A DNA stretch of 64,000 nt from an uncultured Cellvibrio sp. Its GTDB lineage: Bacteria > Pseudomonadota > Gammaproteobacteria > Pseudomonadales > Cellvibrionaceae. Where the stretch lies: contig CAMLKG010000002.1 in NCBI GenBank assembly GCA_946480695.1, positions 196,095 through 260,094 of the forward strand. The letters are read 5' to 3'. Below the pieces are notes generated by a model. That model did no database searches, was not told where the DNA came from, and saw nothing but the letters and a program-made list of their open reading frames with translations. Each line of letters opens with the position of its first letter. Position 1 is the first letter of the stretch. Shown here piece by piece: positions 38,170 through 45,692 of this stretch. The position numbers and the translations under genes are program-made.

Positions 38170-38528
38170 GTGGTGGTTCCTGTTGGTAATGAAATATCGA
38201 GCCGGGCGGCTTCCGGAGCGCTGGTGTCGTAGCGAATTATGTCGAGCGTTATTGATAGTTGCCCGGCATTACCGGCGTTAATCGCGTGGCTGATGTTGGA
38301 AAGTTCAATGCGTGGTTCCCATTGCGCCAAGGCCATGGCAACGCTGGAATAGAGTTGCAATACGGTAATGCCGTTGAGTGGATGATCGATCAAATCGGGA
38401 ACCATGGACCCGTAGTTACGACGCATGACACGAGTGCCAACCGGCGTTAATAAAATGTCACGCACGCTTTGTTCAATATGCGCAATGCCTTGCAGGGCTT
38501 TTCCCGTTTTCGCATTCATTCCTGGCAT
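38166..38528 (-). CDS. W: P2 gpW-like baseplate protein (gp25 family)
   Basis: A 120-residue protein of the gpW/T4 gp25 family. Features include IEQSVRDILLTPVGTRVMR and the MVPDLIDHPLN segment. It initiates wedge assembly in contractile tails. It overlaps gpJ by 4 bp. Confidence 0.94.
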   Translation of the reverse strand: MPGMNAKTGKALQGIAHIEQSVRDILLTPVGTRVMRRNYGSMVPDLIDHPLNGITVLQLYSSVAMALAQWEPRIELSNISHAINAGNAGQLSITLDIIRYDTSAPEAARLDISLPTGTTT

Positions 38529-38535
38529 GGCTACC

Positions 38536-38733
38536 TCACTGGATTGGATGCTGACCCGCGCTGCTACCGCTCGCGACTATGGCTTTTGCACTGCTTTGGA
38601 TGTGTTCTACAACCGCCTCGGCAATCGCGGTGCAAAACTCTTCGGTTTTTGAGTGTTCGTTACCTGTGTCAAACCCCGCCGCTTGCAATTTGGAAATCAT
38701 TAATCCCTTTAATGCAGCTACGTTCATGGCCAT
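38536..38733 (-). CDS. Small phage protein between V and W
   Basis: A 65-residue helical protein with no recognised family. It is located between gpV and gpW, where P2 has no gene but some P2-like prophages of Pseudomonas carry a small one. Two ATG starts (38733 and 38727) are possible; the first leaves only 1 bp to gpV and has GGGGAA upstream. Confidence 0.65.
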   Translation of the reverse strand: MAMNVAALKGLMISKLQAAGFDTGNEHSKTEEFCTAIAEAVVEHIQSSAKAIVASGSSAGQHPIQ

Positions 38734-38734
38734 G

Positions 38735-39325
38735 TTATTTCCCCGCAAATACTTTTTTGGAGCAATCGGAATGCGGTGTGCCGGTGTACATACACATATG
38801 TTCACCGGTCACGACACCCGCACCACCGTTTAAGCGAATTGCCGAGGCGTCCACCGTGGCTTCACCACCGCAGGTGACAGCGGCTTTACCATCCACGTTG
38901 ATGTCTGCATCGCCTTCGATGGTGATTTGTGTTGCGCCGGTGATGCGTAATTGCGTGGTGCCCAGTACTTCAATTTGCAGCGCTTGCTCGACGTGGTTGT
39001 ACGTCAGGAAAGTGCCATCAGGCATGGTGACGTGATACAAGTCGGCGCTGGTTTGGGGGGCGGGGTTTGCATCGCTGTTAATGCTCCCCAATACAATGGC
39101 TTGCGTAAGATCACCGCACGGGGACAGCAATACAATTTGCTCGCCGAGGGTTGGCGGACACCAATCTTTCGTGGTGCCGGCTCGCCGCGTAATCCACGGG
39201 AGCCAGCCAGTTAGGTTATCACCGGATCTAATACGTACCCGGGCAGTCTCAAGGTCAATTTCCTCAATCGTGCCCAGGCGAATTACATTGGTGATGAGTC
39301 TTTTGAGTTCGGCAAATGTATTCAT
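38735..39325 (-). CDS. V: P2 gpV-like baseplate spike protein
   Basis: A 196-residue gpV homologue, the membrane-piercing spike. The N-terminal OB-fold part includes IEEIDLETARVRIR, TGWLPWITRRAG and PPTLGEQIVLLSP. The C-terminal part is a beta-helix spike with repeating polar strands. No Shine-Dalgarno sequence is seen before the ATG, which lies exactly 56 bp from the centre of a late-promoter dyad, as if the mRNA begins at or next to the start codon. It is the first gene of the V operon. Confidence 0.94.
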   Translation of the reverse strand: MNTFAELKRLITNVIRLGTIEEIDLETARVRIRSGDNLTGWLPWITRRAGTTKDWCPPTLGEQIVLLSPCGDLTQAIVLGSINSDANPAPQTSADLYHVTMPDGTFLTYNHVEQALQIEVLGTTQLRITGATQITIEGDADINVDGKAAVTCGGEATVDASAIRLNGGAGVVTGEHMCMYTGTPHSDCSKKVFAGK

Positions 39326-39332
39326 GCCGATA

Positions 39333-39338
39333 TGATGA
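39333..39338 (-). promoter_or_regulatory. Possible -10 box of the V promoter (leaderless start)
   Basis: CATCAT on the minus strand, six bases before the gpV ATG. The same arrangement (CAAAAT, six bases, ATG) is found before gpP. Both boxes match TATAAT at four of six positions. Confidence 0.4.
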
Positions 39339-39362
39339 GGGGAGCCAAAAAATGTGGCTACC

Positions 39363-39399
39363 AGTAGCGACTGTAATAGGCGCTATTACAGTCGCTACT
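39363..39399 (-). promoter_or_regulatory. Late-promoter dyad upstream of gpV (Ogr-type site)
   Basis: A 37-bp near-perfect palindrome; core TGT-N13-ACA at 39372-39390. It corresponds in place to P2 promoter PV. Its outer arms match those of the FI dyad (GCGACTGTAATAGG on both). It touches the stop codon of the gene at 39399. Confidence 0.75.
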
Positions 39400-39653
39400 T
39401 AATGTGTGAGAAATTTTGCCTCATCAAGTGCGCGTTGCAATTCACTTTCGATCAGTGCAAGTGTTTCTTCCAGTGCGCGTGCGGTAATCGGTATTGCCGA
39501 TTCATCGGGGCGTTGTGCCAATTCACACATTAAACGCAATTGGGAATTTAAAGCCCTGATTTTATAAAAGGCTGGTTCGGGAATGAGGTACCCCGCAGTC
39601 AATGTCTTAAAGTGTTGGTGGCTTGTGGCCAACTTTTCTTTCTGATCTTCCAT
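39399..39653 (-). CDS. Hypothetical phage protein after gpS
   Basis: An 84-residue acidic helical protein without recognised family. It is the last gene of the O-to-S operon and its TAA touches the V promoter dyad. The protein has no membrane segment. Function unknown. Confidence 0.6.
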   Translation of the reverse strand: MEDQKEKLATSHQHFKTLTAGYLIPEPAFYKIRALNSQLRLMCELAQRPDESAIPITARALEETLALIESELQRALDEAKFLTH

Positions 39654-39724
39654 TGTACACCCTTAAAAATACCAATGTTATGCCCTGATTGGGCCAACAT
39701 AACCTAGTGCAAAAAGTGCCAAGT

Positions 39725-40165
39725 TCAAGGTAACGACAAGCCATTAAAAATAATTTCCAGAATATTTTTTTCGTCTTCCGCTGTTATGCCGAGTAATTGC
39801 CTTTTTGTGGTGGGTATGCGTTGGTAATTGCTGGTATCCGCTAAACCTTCATGGTGTTGTCGAGCAATAAATGCAGTGCGCCCGGAAAATCCAATGGAGG
39901 CTTCATTGTCGCTAACGCGCAATTGCAAGTGTTTATTTAATCGCAGCTTTGAAAACATAGGGCCGCGCTTGCTTTTTAAATTCTTGTATTGTGTGGATAC
40001 CTTGCGGGGGGCAAACGGAGTCCCGTCCGGTTCTTGTTGTGTCTTAATACGTTGCTGGTTGCTATTGCGTAAATACGCGGCAATTTCTCGCAAAAGCAAT
40101 TTCCTGCGGCCCGGATTTAATTTATTTAGCATTGGGCCTAACACATCGCTGATTGAATTATCCAT
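39725..40165 (-). CDS. S: P2 gpS-like tail completion protein
   Basis: A 146-residue gpS homologue. The start MDNSISDVLGPMLNKLNPGRR and PDGTPFAPRK are typical. I chose the ATG at 40165, which overlaps gpR by 8 bp; an upstream in-frame ATG at 40174 is possible. With gpR it finishes the tail before head joining. Confidence 0.9.
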   Translation of the reverse strand: MDNSISDVLGPMLNKLNPGRRKLLLREIAAYLRNSNQQRIKTQQEPDGTPFAPRKVSTQYKNLKSKRGPMFSKLRLNKHLQLRVSDNEASIGFSGRTAFIARQHHEGLADTSNYQRIPTTKRQLLGITAEDEKNILEIIFNGLSLP

Positions 40166-40628
40166 GGGTGTCATCCGGTAATACAAAGGTACCCAAGGGG
40201 CCATCAACGATGATTTGCAGTGTTGCACCCGGATCAAATGTCAGGGGCGCTTTTGGAATTACATGCGTAACGGTGCGCCCCGTTTCATCGTCCGTCACAA
40301 TAACGCGCTCGGTCAGGTTTAACTTGATAATGATATCAATGGCTTCAAGGCTAAGGATGTCGGCTTCAAATGTCAGGGCTTGCTCGGGGTTAAACCCCGG
40401 TTCCCTGATCGCTAGCCATTCCAGTACCGGAATAAAAATACAGTCGGCGTCATGGCGCCAATCCGTCACGACAATGACCGCCTCGAATGAATACCGGTGC
40501 GAGGCGTTATTGCCTGGGCTGAATGCAATTTTTCCGCTTTCAATATAAGTCAACAATTGGTCGGGGTTTGCTGCAAGTTGCGGGAGGTTCGTTAATAAAT
40601 ACTCGCGCAGGTTAATCAGTTTTTTCAT
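40158..40628 (-). CDS. R: P2 gpR-like tail completion protein
   Basis: A 156-residue gpR homologue, seen in the start MKKLINLREYLL, WRHDADCIFIPVLEWL and the central EPGFNPEQALTFEADIL. It overlaps gpS by 8 bp and Rz1 by 17 bp. Tail completion role by homology. Confidence 0.92.
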   Translation of the reverse strand: MKKLINLREYLLTNLPQLAANPDQLLTYIESGKIAFSPGNNASHRYSFEAVIVVTDWRHDADCIFIPVLEWLAIREPGFNPEQALTFEADILSLEAIDIIIKLNLTERVIVTDDETGRTVTHVIPKAPLTFDPGATLQIIVDGPLGTFVLPDDTHG

Positions 40629-40893
40629 GGCTGTTCATCGTCGCTCGCTGATTACAGGATATGTGTTGATCCACCTTGGCTGCGCAGTCAGCCCAGTCGG
40701 CGCTGGCTTGTTCCAGCGCCTCCTGAAATTCACCGTTAGTCTTGGGGTTCATCGCGCGCAGGGTGCAGGGTGTTGGTGCGTCGCAGGTATTCCAGATAAT
40801 CGGCGCTGGAGTGGAAGCCGGGGCGCTCGTACAGGCGCACAAGAGCACCAGGCAAAGGCTGGCTAGACCAGCGGCGAATTTCCTCAAGGTCAT
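40612..40893 (-). CDS. Rz1-like outer-membrane spanin lipoprotein
   Basis: A 93-residue lipoprotein with a signal peptide ending in a lipobox (LVLLCAC, Cys at about 21). It is proline- and threonine-rich after the lipidation site. Its gene begins inside the Rz gene in another frame and overlaps it by 158 bp, as in lambda Rz/Rz1 and P2 lysB/lysC. Together the pair fuses inner and outer membranes at lysis. Confidence 0.8.
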   Translation of the reverse strand: MTLRKFAAGLASLCLVLLCACTSAPASTPAPIIWNTCDAPTPCTLRAMNPKTNGEFQEALEQASADWADCAAKVDQHISCNQRATMNSHEKTD

Positions 40894-41167
40894 GATTTAA
40901 ATTCCGGATGGTTTGTAAACGTGAATCGGCGAGCTGCTGTAGCTCCTGTTGTTTTTTGTGGAGCTGGGCGCGATCTTCCAGGCGGTCGCGTTCGGCCTTG
41001 CGTAACCGCTCCAGATCGCTTGTGGCGCGTTCCAGTTTTTCGCCCAGGGTTTGGTTGTGCTCACTGGTTAACGCAAGTTCCTGCGAAAGCCGGGCGCTTT
41101 CAAACCACTTCACACCCAGTGCCGCGACCAATGCCACTACCAGGGCAAGAATGAATTGCATACGCAT
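40736..41167 (-). CDS. lysB: Rz-like inner-membrane spanin (LysB)
   Basis: A 143-residue inner-membrane spanin with one N-terminal membrane helix (ILALVVALVAALGV) and a long periplasmic coiled coil. The start ATG overlaps the endolysin stop (TGATG). A second ATG, two codons on, is an alternative. It is the i-spanin partner of the overlapping Rz1 gene. Confidence 0.85.
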   Translation of the reverse strand: MRMQFILALVVALVAALGVKWFESARLSQELALTSEHNQTLGEKLERATSDLERLRKAERDRLEDRAQLHKKQQELQQLADSRLQTIRNLNHDLEEIRRWSSQPLPGALVRLYERPGFHSSADYLEYLRRTNTLHPARDEPQD

Positions 41168-41532
41168 CAATAACTCCAGATCGCACGGCGGGGTGCGGTG
41201 TCCAAATGGATGTAGCGAGCACCACCGGCCTTTTGCGAAACACCGATTCCGGTAAATCCAAATCGCACGGCGAGATTTACCAATTCGTAGGCATCTTCAC
41301 CCATGAGCGCTATATCAACCGCTTTACCTTGTGCGTGCGCACCGGGTTTTGCTTTGCGGCGTTCAGCGCTGTGTTTTGCCGAGCGGAAACCGCTGGTAAT
41401 GGTCATAGGCTTGCCAAACTCGGTGCGCAAGGCCTGGAGGCGATCCATGAAATCTTCATCCATTGCCAGCTCGCCGGTTTCCTTGCAGCGCAGTTCATCG
41501 GGAGAAAAATTGGGGTAGTTTTTCCAGTTCAT
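41167..41532 (-). CDS. M15-family peptidase endolysin
   Basis: A 121-residue VanY/M15-type peptidase. The zinc site is shown by SGFRS, HAQGKAVDIA (His and Asp ligands) and YIHLDT (second His). It probably cuts peptide cross-links of peptidoglycan, and replaces the P2 gpK lysozyme. I chose ATG at 41532; upstream codons in the same frame overlap the holin gene. It lies between holins and Rz. Confidence 0.92.
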   Translation of the reverse strand: MNWKNYPNFSPDELRCKETGELAMDEDFMDRLQALRTEFGKPMTITSGFRSAKHSAERRKAKPGAHAQGKAVDIALMGEDAYELVNLAVRFGFTGIGVSQKAGGARYIHLDTAPRRAIWSY

Positions 41533-41834
41533 TGCGTGTGTACCTGTGTGAGTTTGCGTTGAAAAATGGCGTGGGCAAGATTGCCTCGGGTTTTGATCAG
41601 TTTTGCCATAAAGCCTATGGTCAATAACATGTTCACGATGGCGAATGGGTGCTGGATGCCGGACAACAATAAAAACAGAAAGCCGCCGATATTCAGATTG
41701 ATCAAACACCAGGAGAGCAGGGCCATCCCATAGCTGTGCTGGCGTTCGCCGCGTTTGAATGTGAGCAGGCGAATTGCAATAACCAGACTGCAAATCCCGG
41801 CGATTACATTGGATACATCAATGAGCATTTGCAT
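41529..41834 (-). CDS. Small membrane protein, putative holin
   Basis: A 101-residue protein with three hydrophobic helices (VIAGICSLVIAI; ALLSWCLINLNIGGFLFLLL; IVNMLLTIGFMAKLI) and a basic C-terminal tail. It lies directly before the endolysin and overlaps it by 4 bp. This fits a holin or antiholin of the P2-like lysis cassette. Confidence 0.7.
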   Translation of the reverse strand: MQMLIDVSNVIAGICSLVIAIRLLTFKRGERQHSYGMALLSWCLINLNIGGFLFLLLSGIQHPFAIVNMLLTIGFMAKLIKTRGNLAHAIFQRKLTQVHTQ

Positions 41835-41844
41835 AGTGCCTCCG

Positions 41845-42180
41845 TTATTTTTTGATGAGCTTGATTAAGTCGAGTTGTTCCACGCTGTTAATCAATTTGA
41901 GCGCGACCCCGATACAACAGGCGGACGCAATGAATGCGCAAATAGCAGGCTCTTTTAAATAATCGGCCAGCAGCGATGGGCCAGCCTGATAGCCCATGTA
42001 TAAACTGATAAACAAATACAGGATGCGTGCCGGCAGTTTGATATCTTTGGCGCTGGTGACAAATAAACTTGCACCGGCAGTGGCGCCCATGAGGGTGGGC
42101 ACATCAACATCGGCAAAAATGCCCAGGGCGGCAATGCCAATGGTGGCACTGGTGGCGGTGAGGGTGCTTGGTTCGGCCAT
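41845..42180 (-). CDS. Phage holin-like membrane protein
   Basis: A 111-residue protein with an N-terminal segment rich in Ala, Gly and Thr, and three likely membrane helices (residues 6-30, 48-66 and 74-92). It resembles phage holins annotated next to gene X in P2-like prophages. ATG at 42180, just after gpX. Together with the next gene it may form a holin-antiholin pair. Confidence 0.75.
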   Translation of the reverse strand: MAEPSTLTATSATIGIAALGIFADVDVPTLMGATAGASLFVTSAKDIKLPARILYLFISLYMGYQAGPSLLADYLKEPAICAFIASACCIGVALKLINSVEQLDLIKLIKK

Positions 42181-42185
42181 TCGAT

Positions 42186-42392
42186 TTAGTCCCAAAGTTT
42201 TATGGTGGATTTGGTTTGTTGTGGTTGGTAACGAGGCAGCAAAATTTTTTGCCCGACAGGTAGCACGGGGCCAAGGTCTGCAAGGCCCGGATTCGCTGTT
42301 AAAACGTCTTCAGTAATGCCGCTGGTGAATCCATAGTGACGCTGGCAAATCGCGTCCAGAGTGTCGCCTTGCAGTGAATAAACGGCTTCCAT
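42186..42392 (-). CDS. X: P2 gpX-like tail protein (LysM-like)
   Basis: A 68-residue gpX homologue. The pattern VYSLQGDTLDAICQRHYG and LLPRY resembles a LysM fold. It is in the expected position between L and the holins. It overlaps gpL by one base. In P2 gpX is an essential tail protein. Confidence 0.92.
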   Translation of the reverse strand: MEAVYSLQGDTLDAICQRHYGFTSGITEDVLTANPGLADLGPVLPVGQKILLPRYQPQQTKSTIKLWD

Positions 42393-42859
42393 TAAATTAA
42401 CTCCACCGTGGAGCGTGGGATACCTATCAGGTCATTGATAGCCCAGGCGGCGTCCCGCCGATAATCATCCGCACTCTCCATTAAACCTTCTGATTTTTCC
42501 TGCGCGGATTTGGTGGTGTCGTAATCGCGATAACGTTCAATCAAATTGGCTTTTGCAAGTGACCAAACCGCACGCAAATATAAATATTTATGCTGGTGCT
42601 CGATGTCACCCGGCTTTGCGGGAACCTCATCAATAAAGCCGTAGCCCTGGTTAATTTGGTCGGTAAGCCATTTGGACAGGCGGTTATTCACTTCAATGAC
42701 GGCGGCTCTCAGCGCGTGCAATGCGCGCTCCGAAGTCGCCACGGCTTCCACTTTCATTGCCGCTCTGAATTCGTCCAGTTTTATTTCCGGAAAAAAAGCG
42801 GCATTCGCAATAGTGGTGTTGGTGTTCGATGCTGGGCTGTTGCTGGCGATAAAGGACAT
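42392..42859 (-). CDS. L: P2 gpL-like head completion protein
   Basis: A 155-residue gpL homologue. Features are FFPEIKLDEFRAAMKV, YLRAVWSLAKANLIERYRD and the final ADDYRRDAAWAINDLIG. I chose ATG at 42859, preceded by AGAGGTG, instead of the earlier GTG. It completes the head after DNA packaging. Confidence 0.9.
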   Translation of the reverse strand: MSFIASNSPASNTNTTIANAAFFPEIKLDEFRAAMKVEAVATSERALHALRAAVIEVNNRLSKWLTDQINQGYGFIDEVPAKPGDIEHQHKYLYLRAVWSLAKANLIERYRDYDTTKSAQEKSEGLMESADDYRRDAAWAINDLIGIPRSTVELI

Positions 42860-42896
42860 ATACACCTCTGGTGGCACGGGCCTTGTGGATAAAAGA

Positions 42897-42956
42897 GGCG
42901 GTGGGAACTAAACCGGTTTGGACATGAATTTTTCCTCACCGATTTAGTTCGCCGCC
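42897..42956 (-). promoter_or_regulatory. Large inverted repeat between gpM and gpL
   Basis: Arms 42897-42917 and 42938-42956 pair over about 18 bases (GAACTAAAYCGGT core and GGCGGYG end) with a 20-base loop. A second short hairpin, GTCGA-GGG-TCGAC, lies at 42961-42973. No T-run follows, so I see it as an mRNA-processing or attenuation element, not a simple terminator. Confidence 0.45.
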
Positions 42957-42977
42957 TGACGTCGAGGGTCGACCCGG

Positions 42978-43673
42978 TTAGGACGCATTTACCTTAGGTT
43001 GTATGCGCTCGATATCTTTTTTCACTCCACAGTTGCTATCCAACTGTACGGCGCGTTCCAGTGATGCCAGCGCTTGCCCATAGTTGCGCGTGAGCGCGTG
43101 CAGGTAACCAATGGTTTTATGGAGCTTCGCGCGCACCTGGTCGTGCATGTCATGGTGGCAAGTTAATTCTTCTATCACTTGCATTTGTTGCAGTTGCGCA
43201 GTATGTGAATCGCTCGCCGGGTTTTGTATTTCGCCTTTGTCCCATACGGGCTTCAATCCGGTGCGTAACAAGGTGTCGGAAGATTCCTCGACCAAAATTG
43301 CTGCGGTACTGCGTTGATATTGCTCGGCGGGATTTAAATTGTGTTTGAGCGCGTATTCCGCGATAGGAATTGCGCTGGCGATATCGCCTACATCCAGATA
43401 CCAAACCATCAATGTCATCAAGACATCGTCCTGCGCGCCGTTACCGCTTTGCAACACCCCTTCAATGTAGGGCTGGTAAGCGGGCAGCATAGAGCGCTTG
43501 GCATCGATCTTGCGCTCGATGCTTTGGATATCGTGCAAACGGCGGCGATCCTCAATCAACGCTGCTTTGATGAGTAGGTAGGCATCACTGGTTTGAGGTT
43601 CGTTGGTATTGGCCGCCGCCGCAGAAGCGGCGGCCTTGGCTTGCTGAAAATGTCTACGTGCCGGACTGGTCAT
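42978..43673 (-). CDS. M: P2 gpM-like terminase small subunit
   Basis: A 231-residue small terminase subunit with endonuclease role at cos. The N-terminal part (TSPARRHFQQ...) and the family helix MVWYLDVGDIASAIPIAEYAL are clear. The C-terminal 80 residues look TPR-like (LHALTRNYGQALASLERAVQLD), as an addition to the P2 form. It overlaps nothing and lies 8 bp from gpN. Confidence 0.9.
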   Translation of the reverse strand: MTSPARRHFQQAKAAASAAAANTNEPQTSDAYLLIKAALIEDRRRLHDIQSIERKIDAKRSMLPAYQPYIEGVLQSGNGAQDDVLMTLMVWYLDVGDIASAIPIAEYALKHNLNPAEQYQRSTAAILVEESSDTLLRTGLKPVWDKGEIQNPASDSHTAQLQQMQVIEELTCHHDMHDQVRAKLHKTIGYLHALTRNYGQALASLERAVQLDSNCGVKKDIERIQPKVNAS

Positions 43674-43681
43674 AAGTCACC

Positions 43682-44692
43682 TTAGAAGCTGCCCATTTGA
43701 ATGTTTTCGATCAAGCAACCAAAACCGTAATCCTCCACCACATAATCATCGTTGGACGATTCGTAGTTCTCGATACGGTTGTAATCCGGTGCTTCTCTGA
43801 TGTGGCGGCGACGGGCGCCTTCCTGCCAGTAGATGCTCAGGTTTTCCAGTGAGGTGATAAAAATCTTGCCGTCCGGGAAGAACGGGACGCGCACCGCTTG
43901 CTGGCCGCCCAAACGCTTCTGGCTGATGAGCATATCCAGCGCAATGGTTTCAGTTGGCGCGTTGTCCTTGTTAATCAGTGGGAAATATTTATCGCTCATG
44001 AGTTTGCGGCCACAGATGGCAACGAGCGAGGTATTGTCGCGGTGCCAGGGGTCAACCAATTCATTCACCGCGTCGTAGACCAGTGCGTCGAGATTTGCGT
44101 AGTCACCGCCTGGGCCTACGCGAATAGTGCCGGCCACGCTCCCTTCGGTGAGTACGCGCTCTGAGGCTTTTTCGCGGTATTTCTGCAACCAGCCTTTGTT
44201 GACATCTTGCAGCAATGGATTGGCTACACGATCTGTTTGCGCGGCTATGGACACACCGTTAAAGCCGATCATGATGCGATCCAGCGCTTGCTGACGAATG
44301 ATGGCATCGCGGATCTTTGCCTGGAAATCGGGGAATTTAGCCCAGGCATCGATTTTGGCGTAAGTGAGATGGGTATCAAATTCGGTAAAGCGGCATTCAT
44401 AACCTTCGCCGGTTATATCAGTTACGTCGCGCGTTTTACGCGGGCCGTTGGCGACATTGGTACGGGCCGCAATGGGGCCGGTAACGGAAAGGCCCAGCTT
44501 TTCGCCTTTCAACTCGCGCACGCCGTGAATATTAATCATGCCCAGGAATTCACTGGACTCCTGGATTTTGGATTCCAGGGTTTGTTGTACGCTGGGTTCG
44601 ACGCTAAAGGTTTTGGTTGCATCGCTGACGCCGTTCAGCTGGGCAACGCGATTTATGTATTTTTCAAAAACTATTCGTGATTCATTACGCAT
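43682..44692 (-). CDS. N: P2 gpN-like major capsid protein
   Basis: A 336-residue major capsid protein. The pattern SVEPSVQQTLESKIQESSEFL, GEGYECRFTEFDTHLTYAKID and VVEDYGFGCLIENI is typical of gpN. P2 gpN is cleaved by gpO after the first 31 residues; the N-terminal Asn-rich leader here is similar. It follows gpO by 48 bp. Confidence 0.94.
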   Translation of the reverse strand: MRNESRIVFEKYINRVAQLNGVSDATKTFSVEPSVQQTLESKIQESSEFLGMINIHGVRELKGEKLGLSVTGPIAARTNVANGPRKTRDVTDITGEGYECRFTEFDTHLTYAKIDAWAKFPDFQAKIRDAIIRQQALDRIMIGFNGVSIAAQTDRVANPLLQDVNKGWLQKYREKASERVLTEGSVAGTIRVGPGGDYANLDALVYDAVNELVDPWHRDNTSLVAICGRKLMSDKYFPLINKDNAPTETIALDMLISQKRLGGQQAVRVPFFPDGKIFITSLENLSIYWQEGARRRHIREAPDYNRIENYESSNDDYVVEDYGFGCLIENIQMGSF

Positions 44693-44740
44693 AACATCAA
44701 CCTTTTAAAAGTGTTTGGATTCGATGAGCACACCGAAAAA

Positions 44741-45550
44741 TTAGCAATCGGTTTCGACGATGTTGCCGTTGTTACCGGTTGCGGTGCTGCGATGGGATTG
44801 ACGGCTGCTGGTGTTGTCCAGCTTTTGTTGCAATGCCTTGAATTCGCCCTGCAAGGTTTGATGAGCCTGCTTTAACGAGGCGAATTCGCTCGCCGATACC
44901 CCATCACCCGCGCTGAGCTTTTCCACCAGCATTTCCAGGGTTTTTTCCAGATCAGTGCGGAAGGCCTCGAATTCGGCATCGGCAAACTTTTTGTGTTTGC
45001 TAAAGAAGGCTTTTACGGTATCCAGCAAGGTTTTTTTGGTGTCGTCGTCCACTTCGGTGAATTCCAAAATGGTTTCTTCGGCGGCGGTAAATAAGTTGTG
45101 GGGATCGGACTTGCGCGCGGCCAGTGGATTTACTTTGGCTTTGGCAGAGAACTCCAGCATTTCGGTACCGAGGCTGGCGGGATCGTCGGTCACTGCAAGG
45201 CCGACCAGATAAGCTTCCCCGGTATCGGCAAAGCTCGGGTTAACCTCAATACTGGTGTACACCTTCTGGCGCTTTTTATTCATGGCTATCAGATCATCGG
45301 TTGGGCTGATTTCAGCCACCAAATGCAGCTTGCCGTTTTCTTCCTCGGTTGATAGCGACAGTACATCACCGTAAGCCCGGAAAGGGCCATCAGGTAACAA
45401 ACCTTTCAAGTGTTCCAGGTTTACGCGCGCACCAAATACTTTGGGGTCGTAGTTGGCGGCCATTTGCGTGATCCATTCGCGGCTGATTTTACGGCCATCG
45501 GTAGTTGCGCCTTCGCGCGCAACGCGAAACTTTTTGCTTTTTTTTGCCAT
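44741..45550 (-). CDS. O: P2 gpO-like scaffold and prohead protease
   Basis: A 269-residue gpO homologue. The N-terminal half is a serine protease domain (start KSKKFRVAREGATTDGR, later YDPKVFGARVNLEHLKG). The C-terminal half is a coiled-coil scaffold. It directs capsid assembly and is first in the O-to-S operon, under the left half of the divergent dyad at 45627-45647. Confidence 0.93.
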   Translation of the reverse strand: MAKKSKKFRVAREGATTDGRKISREWITQMAANYDPKVFGARVNLEHLKGLLPDGPFRAYGDVLSLSTEEENGKLHLVAEISPTDDLIAMNKKRQKVYTSIEVNPSFADTGEAYLVGLAVTDDPASLGTEMLEFSAKAKVNPLAARKSDPHNLFTAAEETILEFTEVDDDTKKTLLDTVKAFFSKHKKFADAEFEAFRTDLEKTLEMLVEKLSAGDGVSASEFASLKQAHQTLQGEFKALQQKLDNTSSRQSHRSTATGNNGNIVETDC

Positions 45551-45626
45551 GGGAATTCCTCAACATGCATCGGTTTTTGGTCTGCATAGAATTGCGCGAT
45601 TTTTAATGCGTTCCAATTACTCCGTG

Positions 45627-45647
45627 CTGTAATGAGCGCTATTACAG
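45627..45647. promoter_or_regulatory. Divergent late-promoter dyad for P and O (Ogr-type site)
   Basis: An imperfect dyad with core TGT-N13-ACA (45628-45646). It lies between divergent genes O and P, matching the shared PO/PP region of P2. Its centre is 56 bp from the gpP ATG and 87 bp from the gpO ATG. Confidence 0.7.
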
Positions 45648-45692
45648 TCGCCCCTCAATTACGAAACTGGAAAACCATTTCAAAATATGCGC

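Noticed and set aside
41206..41562. 118-codon plus-strand frame over the endolysin
   Set aside because: Antisense to the M15 peptidase with intact zinc motifs; no independent support.
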